A stretch of DNA of 64,000 bases from NCBI GenBank assembly GCA_016710265.1, contig JADJJL010000003.1, forward strand, positions 412,501 through 476,500, in the 5' to 3' direction. Under the pieces are notes generated by a model. It worked only from the letters and a program-made list of their open reading frames with translations, had not been told where the DNA came from and did no database searches. This document shows positions 17,531-26,425 of this stretch, in pieces. The stretch comes from Saprospiraceae bacterium (GTDB lineage: Bacteria > Bacteroidota > Bacteroidia > Chitinophagales > Saprospiraceae). Made by a program: the position numbers and the translations under genes. The first letter of the stretch is position 1. Every line of letters starts with the position of its first letter.

Positions 17531-18903
17531 TGAGTCTCAGTTTTAAAAATAGAATCGCATTTTATTATATGATGGCGACTGCAATCATCTTGACTGTGGT
17601 TTTCTTAACCATTTATTTCGCAGTCCAAAAGACGGTCATGAGTCATTTAGACCGTGACTTGAGCTATGAAGCCATAAAGCATACTAAAGAAATTCTCTTA
17701 TCGGGGGATAGTATTAAGTTTAAAAATAAGGCTGAATGGGAGGAAAGAGAGCATCGTGAAATTCAAGTCAACCCAGTATTTATCCAATTACTGGATCGGC
17801 AGGGTAGGTATATGGATAAATCGCCGAATCTTAAATCCGATCATCTGATATTTAAGGAATTTGATTCTGACGGACATTTTGAAACTTATCTTGGTGATCG
17901 CCCCATTCGACAAGTGCAAATGCCCTTTGAACATAACGGAAAAATCAATGGATATATCCTGGCAGCGATGTCATCAGAATCAGAATTGTCCATTCTCTTA
18001 AAATTGCGAAATGTTTTGCTTATTTCATTTTTGGTGGTGCTTTTAGGCTTGTATTTTATTTTTCGATTTTTGGCTGGGAGAAGCATTCAACCTGTACAAG
18101 ATGTAACCCAGACCATTACTCGAATTACCAATAAAAATTTGAGTGAACGGGTAATCTTGCCACCAAATAAAGATGAAATTTACGAATTATCATATAGTTT
18201 TAATGCACTTCTTCAGAGACTAGAAAATGCTATTGAAAGGGAAAGGCAATTTACTGCAGACGCATCACATGAACTCAGAACGCCACTTGCTGCGTTGAGA
18301 GGCACCATGGAAGTATTGATTAGAAAAGAGAGAACACAAAAGGAATATGAAGATAAAATTCAATTAAGTTTAAGTATCATCGAACGAATGACTTTCACTT
18401 TGGAGCAATTGCTTTTGCTTGCTCGATTGGATTCTAAAGCAATCACAAAAAAAATTGACCCTATTTCATTACCTTCTATTATCGACGAGTCATTGGCTTA
18501 TTTTATTCATCAAATTCAAGAAAAAAATATTCAAATTGATCTTTTGTATGATCGAAATAAACAGTTTCAGGTTCCTAACTTTTATGCCAATCTAATGATT
18601 GGTAATTTATTGAGCAATGCCATAAAATATTCCAACATCGATTCCACATTGAAAGTGAGTATTGAAGATATAGACAATCATGTTGTTTGTTCTATACAAG
18701 ATCAAGGAATTGGAATTAAAGAAGAAGATTTAAGTCATATTTATGATAATTTTTTTCGGTCGGATTCTCTAAAACACAAGCAAATAACAGGTAATGGTCT
18801 TGGACTTTCAATTGTAAAAAAATGTGCAGAGGCAATTAATGCAAATGTTAAAATTGAAAGTCGATTGGGACAAGGGACCAACGTTCAGATTACTTTTGAT
18901 TAA
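17530..18903 (+). CDS. Sensor histidine kinase of the metal-efflux locus
   Basis: 457 residues from ATG 17530, whose A is the last base of the regulator's TGA; a TTG one codon earlier is less likely. Two membrane helices (about 10-32 and 155-180) flank a periplasmic sensing region. They are followed by HAMP, a HisKA domain with phospho-acceptor H247 in DASHELRTP, and an HATPase domain with N box NLLSNAIKYSN, DQGIGI and GNGLGLSIVKK. It is the partner of the response regulator. The periplasmic loop has few His or Cys residues, so the way it senses metal is not obvious. Confidence 0.92.
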   Translation: MSLSFKNRIAFYYMMATAIILTVVFLTIYFAVQKTVMSHLDRDLSYEAIKHTKEILLSGDSIKFKNKAEWEEREHREIQVNPVFIQLLDRQGRYMDKSPNLKSDHLIFKEFDSDGHFETYLGDRPIRQVQMPFEHNGKINGYILAAMSSESELSILLKLRNVLLISFLVVLLGLYFIFRFLAGRSIQPVQDVTQTITRITNKNLSERVILPPNKDEIYELSYSFNALLQRLENAIERERQFTADASHELRTPLAALRGTMEVLIRKERTQKEYEDKIQLSLSIIERMTFTLEQLLLLARLDSKAITKKIDPISLPSIIDESLAYFIHQIQEKNIQIDLLYDRNKQFQVPNFYANLMIGNLLSNAIKYSNIDSTLKVSIEDIDNHVVCSIQDQGIGIKEEDLSHIYDNFFRSDSLKHKQITGNGLGLSIVKKCAEAINANVKIESRLGQGTNVQITFD

Positions 18904-19029
18904 GCATTCTATTGGATTGACATTACGAAATTTGCATTCAAATTTATTGGAAAGGAGTTGAGAAAGAGCTTCTAAGTATTTTAAGCCAATCTTAAGCTAA
19001 GCTTCAGGAAAGCCTTAGGACGGCACCTC

Positions 19030-19037
19030 TACTTTTG
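19030..19037 (+). promoter_or_regulatory. -7 promoter box for czcA
   Basis: TACTTTTG matches TAnnTTTG. It overlaps the GTG at 19037, so the true start is the ATG at 19064. The pump therefore has its own promoter downstream of the regulator pair. The preceding 50 bases contain AAGCTT- and CTTAAG-type short inverted repeats that could be the regulator site. Confidence 0.6.
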
Positions 19038-19063
19038 TGGAGAAATTGAAATCATTTCCATTC

Positions 19064-22000
19064 ATGTTGGCAAAAATTATTCAATATAGCATCCACCATA
19101 AGTTAATAGTCATATTGTTTTCTGTTGGAATCATCGTATTTGGCCTCTATTCACTTTCTCAGATTTCAATAGGCGCCGTACCAGATGTAACAAATAATCA
19201 GGTTCAAATCATTACTACTTCACGAAATCTGGCCACAGAAGATGTCGAGAAGTTTTTAACTTATCCTGTTGAATTGGAAATGGCAAATCTGCCCAACGTA
19301 AAGGAGATTAGATCTGTTTCAAAGTTTGGACTTTCTGTGGTAACCGTAGTGTTTGATGATTACATTGGTACCTATTTGCCAAGACAGTTGATTTCCGAAA
19401 AGATTAAATCGGCAGAGGAAAAGATTCCAGCCGGTTTTGGGAAGCCTTTTATGGGACCGATCACCACTGGCTTAGGAGAAATTTATCAATACGTGATTGA
19501 AGTAGATTCAGCACATCGAAATGCATATTCGTTATCCGACTTAAGAGCTATTCAGGATTGGGTCATTAAGCGACAACTTTCTGGAATTAAAGGGGTAGTT
19601 GAAGTGAATACTTGGGGAGGCTTTCTCAAACAATATGAGGTCGCATTGAATCCTGAAAAAATCAGAAGTTTAAATTTATCAGTTTCTCAAGTGTTTGTTG
19701 CGTTGGAAAAAAACAACGGTATTGCGGGTGGTGGATACATTGAAAAAAACAATCAAAGCTACTTTATCAGAGGCGAAGGACAAGTTGGTACCCTTCATGA
19801 CATTGAAAACATAGTCGTTGAAAATAGAAGCGGAACACCTATTTTTATCAAAGATGTTGCAAAAGTTGGATTCGGACATGCCACACGATTTGGTGCAATT
19901 ACTGGTAATGGTGAAGGTGAGAAAGTTCTGGGGCAAGTCATGATGCTCAAAGGGGCAAACTCCAAAGCTGTCATAGATGCAGTAAAAGAAAGGGTCGCTA
20001 AAATTTCTCCTTCGTTACCATTGGGAATTAAAATTAACCCTTTCTTGGAAAGAAGTGAATTAATAGCAAAGACAACTTTTACCATTGCTGAGAACTTAAT
20101 TTTAGGTTGCTTGATAGTTATTTTCGTTGTAATCCTGCTTTTGGGAAATATCCGGTCCGGATTGGTAGTGGCTTCGGTAATCCCCATGTGTTTGTTGTTT
20201 TCATTCTCTCTGATGTATATTTTTAATGTAGATGCAAGTCTCATGAGTTTGGGGGCTATCGACTTTGGGATTATTATTGATGGAGCAGTCATCATCGTGG
20301 AATTTATTACTTTTAAAATCACTGCTGAACGTTTAAAATTAATGGCTTTGCCCAAATTAGAAAGACAAAGTCTAATAAATGAAATTACCTTTTTTGGAGC
20401 TTCTAAAATGATGCATTCTGCAGTGTTTGGGCAGATTATAATCATCATTGTTTTTATTCCAATACTATCATTGGTGGGTGTAGAAGGAAAAATGTTCAAG
20501 CCAATGGCTTTGGTTTTTTGTTTTTCTTTAATTGGAGCAATGATCATGTGTTTTACTTATGTACCCGTATTGGCTTCCCTTTTTATAAAACCTTCTGATC
20601 TTAAAAAGAATTCAATTTCGAAAAAATTGATTGAATTTTTAGAGAATAGTTATAAACCAATTATTGTCTGGGCACTTCGTAGAAAAAGTCTGGTTCTTAG
20701 TATAGCGTTTTTATTTGTGGTTGCTATTGGGGTATTATTTACTCAGATGGGAGGAGAATTTGTACCGACTCTAGACGAAGGTGATTTTGTCATCCAACCA
20801 GTTTTAAAGGCTGGAACATCGTTGACTAAAACTACAGAAATGACCACCAGAATTGAAACAATTTTAAAGCAATTTCCTGAAGTAGTTCAAGTGGTCAGTA
20901 GAATTGGTGCTGCAGAAGTACCAACGGATCCTATGTCCATGGAAGAGAGTGATGTGATCATTAAATTAAAACCCAAGGGCGAATGGGTTTCAGCAGAAAG
21001 TAAAGATGAGTTGGCTAATAAACTAAAACTAGCCTTATTGGAAGAAATTCCTGGTGTCGATTTTGAATTTACTCAACCCATTGAAATGCGATTTAATGAA
21101 CTTATTACCGGAGTACGTGCAGATTTGGCTATTAAAATTTTTGGTGAAGATTTGGATACCCTTTATAAGAAAGCAAGGGAAGTAGAATTGGCGATTCAAA
21201 AGGTAGAAGGTGCAGCCGATATCAGTGTAGAAAAAGTAGCCGGTTTGCCACAAATGTCTGTTAAATATGACAGATTAAAAATTGCAAAATATGGTCTAAA
21301 TGTAGAAGATTTAAACGATCTAATCACGATGGGATTTGCTGGAAAAACTGCAGGAGTTGTTTTTGAAGGAGAGAAACAATTTGATCTAGTGGTTCGATTT
21401 GATTCGTCACATATCCGAAATATAAAGGATCTTGAAATGTCTACCATCCAATTATCAAATGGCCATCAAGTCCCTCTTGTTGAATTGGCTAGTATTGTAT
21501 ATACCAAAGGACCCGCTAAAATTTCAAGAGATAATACGAAAAGAAGAATTGTAGTGGGGGTCAATGTTCGCAACCGTGATTTGGAATCTGTGGTAAAGGA
21601 TGTTCAAGAAGTAATTGCAAACCAAATTATTTTACCATATGGTTACACCATTGATTACGGAGGTCAGTTTGAAAATTTAAGAACGGCAAAAGATCGGTTA
21701 ATGATCGCTGTACCAATAGCACTTCTGTTAATATTCGTTCTTCTTTATTTTGCATTCGATTCTGTAAAGGAAGCTTTGATCATCTATAGTGCAATACCGA
21801 TGGCAGCCATTGGTGGTGTCATTTTATTATTCTTAAGAGATTTGCCATTTAGTATTTCTGCCGGCGTTGGTTTTATTGCACTTTTTGGGATTGCTGTTTT
21901 AAACGGAATTGTACTGATTGAGGAATTTAAAGAATTGAAGAAACATGGAATTCGCAATATTCATAGACGGATTTTATTGGGAACAAGAAATAGATTGCGA

Positions 22001-23395
22001 CCAGTATTGTTAACTGCAACCGCGGCTGCCTTGGGTTTTTTACCGATGGCCATATCTACATCTGCTGGGGCTGAGGTCCAAAGACCACTGGCTACTGTAG
22101 TTTTGGGGGGACTGATCTCGGCTACCATTCTAACCTTGATTGTATTACCCATTCTCTATTCTATTTTTGATAGGAAAAGGACTTTTATTAAAATGAAAGG
22201 TACTTCTGTGATAATATCAATATTATTATTTATTCCAATATTTGGAATTACCCAAACTCAATTTAGAAAAATAAGTTTAAATGAAGCCATTGAAATTGCA
22301 ATGAACAACAATTTTAGCTTGAAGGCAAATGCCCTACGAATATTGCAAAGCCAACAATTAATTAAAAGTGCAAGTGACATTAATAAAACTGGAATTTATT
22401 ACAACAAAGACCAAAATAACATTGCACCCAATAACCTGCCGTTGAATGTGTGGGGAATTGAACAAAGTATTCAATTTCCAACTGTCTATGCAGTTCAGAA
22501 AAAAGTGTTGATGCAAAAATCAAGTTTGGTCAGAGATCAGCAAGTTATCAGTAAGGCCATGATCAGCAAAGAAGTTTCCAAAGTTTATTTTGAAATTATT
22601 TATTGGCGACAAATGCTGGATCATTATAAATATTTGGATAGTCTGTACCTCGATTTCGAAAATGCAGCAATAAGGAGATTTCAACAAGGTGAATCTAATT
22701 ACTTGGAAAAATTAAACGCAGAAACCAAACATAAGGAAATTACCATAAAGTTAAATCAAATAGAAGAAGATTTTATTCGATCAAATATTCAATTAAATCA
22801 ATGGCTTCAATCCGATTCTACCTACAATATAGGTGTGGAGCAGATTGAAAGATTGCCTCTGGTTAAATTGGATACTTTATTTCATCCTTTCAGTAAATAT
22901 TATACAGATCTGATTAATTTGGTGGAAAGACAAGCGACTTTCGAGAAACAAAAATTATTACCCGATTTAAATTTTTCACTTTTTCGTGGCAGTAACAATG
23001 GTATTGGGACCAAATCTTATCTTGGTTTCCAAATTGGAATGGCACTTCCTATATGTTATGGTCATCAGTTGGCCAAAATTAAAGCGGCAATTACTGAAAT
23101 AAGCATAGTGGAAGCTGAAAGTAAGAACTACAAAATTCAGTTGATTTCAAACTATTTAGCACTTCAGTCTGAGCTTCGAAAATATGAAGAAACTTTGCAA
23201 TATTTTGAATCAACTGGAAAAAAATTGGCCAATGAAACATTTTATTATGCCTTAAAATCCTTTCAGGCTGGTGAAATTAATTTTATGCAATTCGTGCAAT
23301 TATTGGAACACGCAAAAGGCATGGAGACCAACTACCTTACATCACTTTTTCAGTACAATCTAACAGTGCTTGAAATTAACTATTTGATGAATTAA
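19064..23395 (+). CDS. czcA: CzcA-type heavy-metal RND transporter fused to a TolC-like outer-membrane domain
   Basis: 1443 residues from ATG 19064. Residues 1 to about 1045 are a complete heavy-metal-efflux RND pump with twelve membrane helices. In helix 4 the motif DFGIIIDGAVIIVE supplies D400, D406 and E413, the spacing of the CzcA proton/cation residues, which points to divalent ions (Zn, Co, Cd, Ni) rather than Cu/Ag. After a last helix (about 1045-1060, FIPIFGITQ) a TolC/CzcC-like coiled-coil domain (about 1065-1443) follows in the same chain. Fusions of this type occur in other Bacteroidota. With the CzcB lipoprotein next door, two genes encode the whole inner-to-outer membrane pump. 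Confidence 0.93.
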   Translation: MLAKIIQYSIHHKLIVILFSVGIIVFGLYSLSQISIGAVPDVTNNQVQIITTSRNLATEDVEKFLTYPVELEMANLPNVKEIRSVSKFGLSVVTVVFDDYIGTYLPRQLISEKIKSAEEKIPAGFGKPFMGPITTGLGEIYQYVIEVDSAHRNAYSLSDLRAIQDWVIKRQLSGIKGVVEVNTWGGFLKQYEVALNPEKIRSLNLSVSQVFVALEKNNGIAGGGYIEKNNQSYFIRGEGQVGTLHDIENIVVENRSGTPIFIKDVAKVGFGHATRFGAITGNGEGEKVLGQVMMLKGANSKAVIDAVKERVAKISPSLPLGIKINPFLERSELIAKTTFTIAENLILGCLIVIFVVILLLGNIRSGLVVASVIPMCLLFSFSLMYIFNVDASLMSLGAIDFGIIIDGAVIIVEFITFKITAERLKLMALPKLERQSLINEITFFGASKMMHSAVFGQIIIIIVFIPILSLVGVEGKMFKPMALVFCFSLIGAMIMCFTYVPVLASLFIKPSDLKKNSISKKLIEFLENSYKPIIVWALRRKSLVLSIAFLFVVAIGVLFTQMGGEFVPTLDEGDFVIQPVLKAGTSLTKTTEMTTRIETILKQFPEVVQVVSRIGAAEVPTDPMSMEESDVIIKLKPKGEWVSAESKDELANKLKLALLEEIPGVDFEFTQPIEMRFNELITGVRADLAIKIFGEDLDTLYKKAREVELAIQKVEGAADISVEKVAGLPQMSVKYDRLKIAKYGLNVEDLNDLITMGFAGKTAGVVFEGEKQFDLVVRFDSSHIRNIKDLEMSTIQLSNGHQVPLVELASIVYTKGPAKISRDNTKRRIVVGVNVRNRDLESVVKDVQEVIANQIILPYGYTIDYGGQFENLRTAKDRLMIAVPIALLLIFVLLYFAFDSVKEALIIYSAIPMAAIGGVILLFLRDLPFSISAGVGFIALFGIAVLNGIVLIEEFKELKKHGIRNIHRRILLGTRNRLRPVLLTATAAALGFLPMAISTSAGAEVQRPLATVVLGGLISATILTLIVLPILYSIFDRKRTFIKMKGTSVIISILLFIPIFGITQTQFRKISLNEAIEIAMNNNFSLKANALRILQSQQLIKSASDINKTGIYYNKDQNNIAPNNLPLNVWGIEQSIQFPTVYAVQKKVLMQKSSLVRDQQVISKAMISKEVSKVYFEIIYWRQMLDHYKYLDSLYLDFENAAIRRFQQGESNYLEKLNAETKHKEITIKLNQIEEDFIRSNIQLNQWLQSDSTYNIGVEQIERLPLVKLDTLFHPFSKYYTDLINLVERQATFEKQKLLPDLNFSLFRGSNNGIGTKSYLGFQIGMALPICYGHQLAKIKAAITEISIVEAESKNYKIQLISNYLALQSELRKYEETLQYFESTGKKLANETFYYALKSFQAGEINFMQFVQLLEHAKGMETNYLTSLFQYNLTVLEINYLMN

Positions 23396-23397
23396 CT

Positions 23398-24570
23398 ATG
23401 AAAATAATGAATATTCAAACTTTACCAAGTAAAATGTTTTCATTTTTATTTGTATGGATATTATTCACATTTGTTGCTTGTTTTCCTGAGAGTAAGAACT
23501 CCGAATCAGAGAAAGTGATAATCTCAAATGATAATATCAATTCAATTTATGTAAGTAGAAAGCAATTCCAGTCTTCTGGTATGGAGCTGGGAAATGTGCA
23601 GAAAATTGGATTTAATGAAGAGATAAGAACCAATGGGATGTTTGATGTGCCTCCGGCTCATCGTGCTGCAGTAAGTGTTTACTTTGGAGGCACAGTTAAA
23701 AATTTCGATATTCATGTTGGAGACAAAGTAAAAAAAGGTCAAGTGCTCTTTATTTTGGAAAACCCTGAATATGTGCAATTACAGCAAGATTATTTGGAAG
23801 TAAAAGCACAATTATCCTATTTGAAATCTGATTATGAAAGACAAAAAACATTGGCTCTGGAAAGTTTAAGTTCTCAAAAAACCTACCTTAAAGCTGAGTC
23901 CGATTATATGGTAACAAAAGTTAAGTTTGAATCTTTAGATAAGAAACTTACACTGATAAACATCTCTCCAAATTTACTTGATTTAGATAATATTAAAACA
24001 ACAGTGTCTGTAATCGCGCCTATAAATGGTTTTATTACGGAATTGAATATAACGCGCGGTTTATATTTAGGTCCTTCTCAGAACGCAGTTTCTATAGTGG
24101 ATATTGAGCAGGTTTATTTGGAATTGAAAATATTTCAGAACGATTTTTCAAAAATTGCAGTTGGACAAAATATTCGATTTAATTTACATGAGGACTTAAA
24201 GGAATATAAGGCAGTTGTTCATTCCATCAATAAATCATTGGATCCTGAAACTCGTACCATCGGCGTCCATTGTAAATTGGCCGATGAGAATTTAATGCAT
24301 AATTTTTATCCTGGCATGTATGTGGAAGCTATGATTCAAACCAATTCAGATTTGAAGACTTCATTGCCTGCAAGTTCAGTTGTTGAGGCGGATGGTAAAT
24401 ATTTTATTTTAGAACTTACGAACACATCCAATGAAGGTTATACCTTTGAGAAAAAGGAGGTCATTACCGGCTCATCAAACGAAGTATTTGTTGAAATAAG
24501 GAATTTTCAAGACTTTAATGAAAATACTAAAGTATTGGTCAATGGCGCATTTAATCTATTTTTGGAATAA
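23398..24570 (+). CDS. czcB: CzcB-type periplasmic adaptor lipoprotein
   Basis: 390 residues. A hydrophobic N-terminus ends in the lipobox FVAC, so the mature protein is probably lipid-anchored. The membrane-fusion fold is visible: a barrel-sandwich segment (GTVKNFDIHVGDKVKKGQVLF), a coiled-coil hairpin (about 125-185), a second half-motif (VIAPINGFI), and beta-barrel and proximal domains (LDPETRTIGVHCKL, FYPGMYVEA). It bridges the CzcA pump and the TolC-like part in the periplasm. It starts 2 bases after the pump gene. There is no His-rich metal-binding N-terminal extension. Adaptor after pump is the reverse of the usual order. Confidence 0.9.
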   Translation: MKIMNIQTLPSKMFSFLFVWILFTFVACFPESKNSESEKVIISNDNINSIYVSRKQFQSSGMELGNVQKIGFNEEIRTNGMFDVPPAHRAAVSVYFGGTVKNFDIHVGDKVKKGQVLFILENPEYVQLQQDYLEVKAQLSYLKSDYERQKTLALESLSSQKTYLKAESDYMVTKVKFESLDKKLTLINISPNLLDLDNIKTTVSVIAPINGFITELNITRGLYLGPSQNAVSIVDIEQVYLELKIFQNDFSKIAVGQNIRFNLHEDLKEYKAVVHSINKSLDPETRTIGVHCKLADENLMHNFYPGMYVEAMIQTNSDLKTSLPASSVVEADGKYFILELTNTSNEGYTFEKKEVITGSSNEVFVEIRNFQDFNENTKVLVNGAFNLFLE

Positions 24571-24744
24571 AAAGTTACATCTTTTGTGTTTTTATTTAAC
24601 ATAAATTAAAATTAATTATCTGATTATAAATGATTTAAATATGGCAGAAAAAATTTGCAATACATAAACAGAAAATTTGTGTTAATGTATGGATAATTAT
24701 GAAAATTGTTGGTGTTTTTAAAAATTGTTACAAAAAAATATTAT

Positions 24745-24752
24745 TAAATTTG
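24745..24752 (+). promoter_or_regulatory. -7 promoter box for the cytochrome/DUF5777 genes
   Basis: TAAATTTG matches TAnnTTTG and lies 17 bases after a TTG (24725-24727), a good Bacteroidota promoter, 27 bases before the ATG at 24780. Confidence 0.6.
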
Positions 24753-24779
24753 CTTTTTATATTTTAATTTTAGAATCAT

Positions 24780-25436
24780 ATGTTTAATATTAAATTTATC
24801 TTGTTTGGAATTTTAGTGTTTCTAATCAGTTTACAAAGCTGTACCAATGAATTTGAGTCAAATGGACAGAATGTTTGCTTTGAAACGGATGTTTTACCGG
24901 TTCTTGTTTCCAATTGCACTCAAAGCGGTTGCCACAATGATATAGACAAGGAAGCGGATTTGGTCATCAACAATTATAATGAAATCATTGGGTTGGTTAA
25001 AGTTGGAGATTATCGTGCTAGTAAATTGTATCAGGTATTGATCCTTCCATTTGGTTCTGCTCGAATGCCACCAAGCCCTTATTCTTCATTGACCGATGAG
25101 CAGATTCAAACCATCGCATTGTGGATTGAGCAGGGTGCTTTAAAAGATAGTTGCGTCACACCTAGTTGTGATACTACCGGTGTACGTTTTGGCAGTTCGA
25201 TCGTTCCAATACTCAACTTATATTGCAATGGATGCCACAGTGGGGCCAATGCTCAAGGTGCTGTAAGACTTGATAGCTATGGAGAGGTTAAAAAATATGT
25301 GAATTCCGGATCTTTTATAGGTTCTATCGAATGGACTGGTAGTTTTGGTAGAATGCCTAAAAATGGAAGTAAACTAAGAAGTTGTGAAATTTCTAAAATT
25401 AAAAAATGGCTTTCAGATGGTGCGCCTAATAATTAA
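24780..25436 (+). CDS. Lipoprotein with planctomycete-type cytochrome c domains
   Basis: 218 residues with a signal peptide and lipobox LQSC. Two cytochrome-like halves follow: the first has CTQSGCH (a CX4CH haem motif) with a distal MPP, the second has CNGCH (canonical CXXCH) with RMPKNG. The pattern VLPVLVSNCTQSGCHND with WIEQGAL is typical of the planctomycete-type cytochrome family found widely in Bacteroidota. It should be an outer- or inner-membrane-anchored electron carrier. It precedes a DUF5777 barrel by 23 bases, and a cytochrome c maturation gene follows. A CX4CH site may bind haem less well, so one or two haems are possible. Confidence 0.8.
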   Translation: MFNIKFILFGILVFLISLQSCTNEFESNGQNVCFETDVLPVLVSNCTQSGCHNDIDKEADLVINNYNEIIGLVKVGDYRASKLYQVLILPFGSARMPPSPYSSLTDEQIQTIALWIEQGALKDSCVTPSCDTTGVRFGSSIVPILNLYCNGCHSGANAQGAVRLDSYGEVKKYVNSGSFIGSIEWTGSFGRMPKNGSKLRSCEISKIKKWLSDGAPNN

Positions 25437-25459
25437 TTAAATAAATAATCACTCATATA

Positions 25460-26347
25460 ATGCAACAAGCAATTGGTATTTTAATTTTCTGGGTTTGTTT
25501 TTCAAACCTTAGTTTTGGTCAAGAAGATCTATTGGATCTATTGGGCCCAACTGAAACTAAAGAGTATGTCTCTAATGCTTTTAAATCTCCAAGGGTTATT
25601 GGTTCCCATAGTATGGAAATGCTGGCAAAGGGTGCTCTTGATTTTAGAATATTACATCGTTTTGGGCCTATAAGTTCTGTCGAGAATTTTTTTGGATTGG
25701 ACAATGCGACCATGAGAATGAGTTTTGATTATGGCATTACCAAAAATCTAACGCTAGGTCTGGCCCGCTCAACTTTCAAAAAAGAAGTAGATGGATTTGT
25801 AAAGTACAGGATCGTACAACAATCAAAAGGAAAGAACTCATTCCCGATTTCTATAGTATGGGTCAGTGGAATGATTTACAATACTCTAAAAAATCCATAT
25901 TCAGAAATATCTTCTGTGGATAAACCTTATAAGAGAATGTCCTATTTTCATCAAATCATCATCGGTAGAAAATTTTCAGAAAATTTCAGTTTGCAGCTTT
26001 CACCTTTGGTGGTCCATTCCAATCTTGTAAGTAATATTTTGTATCCCAATACTATTTACGCTTTAAACCTGTCTGCAAGATATAAATTGACCAAAAGATT
26101 GGCTTTGGTCATTGATTATAGTCCTACCTTGAATAAATTTTTAAACAGGCTTGGAACGATGCCCTTGGGAATTGGTGTAGATATAGAAACTGGCGGACAT
26201 GTATTTCAGTTGCATTTTTCCAATGCCATGGGAATGAATGAGAGAGCTTATATTGCTGAAGATAATGGGGATTGGTTGAAAGGTCAGTTTCAATTTGGAT
26301 TTAATCTTTCCAGGGTTTTCCAAGTGGGAAGTAGAAAAAAGTGGTGA
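25460..26347 (+). CDS. DUF5777-family outer-membrane beta-barrel protein
   Basis: 295 residues with a signal peptide ending SFGQ. The sequence FKSPRVIGSHSMEML followed by LDFRILHRFG and alternating strands matches the DUF5777 barrel family as I remember it. These genes are commonly found beside small c-type cytochromes in Bacteroidota, as here, which suggests a role in envelope redox or anion transport. That functional link is inference. It is probably co-transcribed with the upstream lipoprotein (gap 23 bases). Confidence 0.75.
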   Translation: MQQAIGILIFWVCFSNLSFGQEDLLDLLGPTETKEYVSNAFKSPRVIGSHSMEMLAKGALDFRILHRFGPISSVENFFGLDNATMRMSFDYGITKNLTLGLARSTFKKEVDGFVKYRIVQQSKGKNSFPISIVWVSGMIYNTLKNPYSEISSVDKPYKRMSYFHQIIIGRKFSENFSLQLSPLVVHSNLVSNILYPNTIYALNLSARYKLTKRLALVIDYSPTLNKFLNRLGTMPLGIGVDIETGGHVFQLHFSNAMGMNERAYIAEDNGDWLKGQFQFGFNLSRVFQVGSRKKW

Positions 26348-26425
26348 TGAATATTCATTAAATTACTTTACATATTTGGAAAAATTGGATTCATTCGAAT
26401 ATGAGTCGATTAAAAAAGTATAAAA

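Noticed and set aside
19795..20547. 250-codon minus-strand frame inside czcA
   Set aside because: Antisense shadow of the strongly conserved pump sequence.
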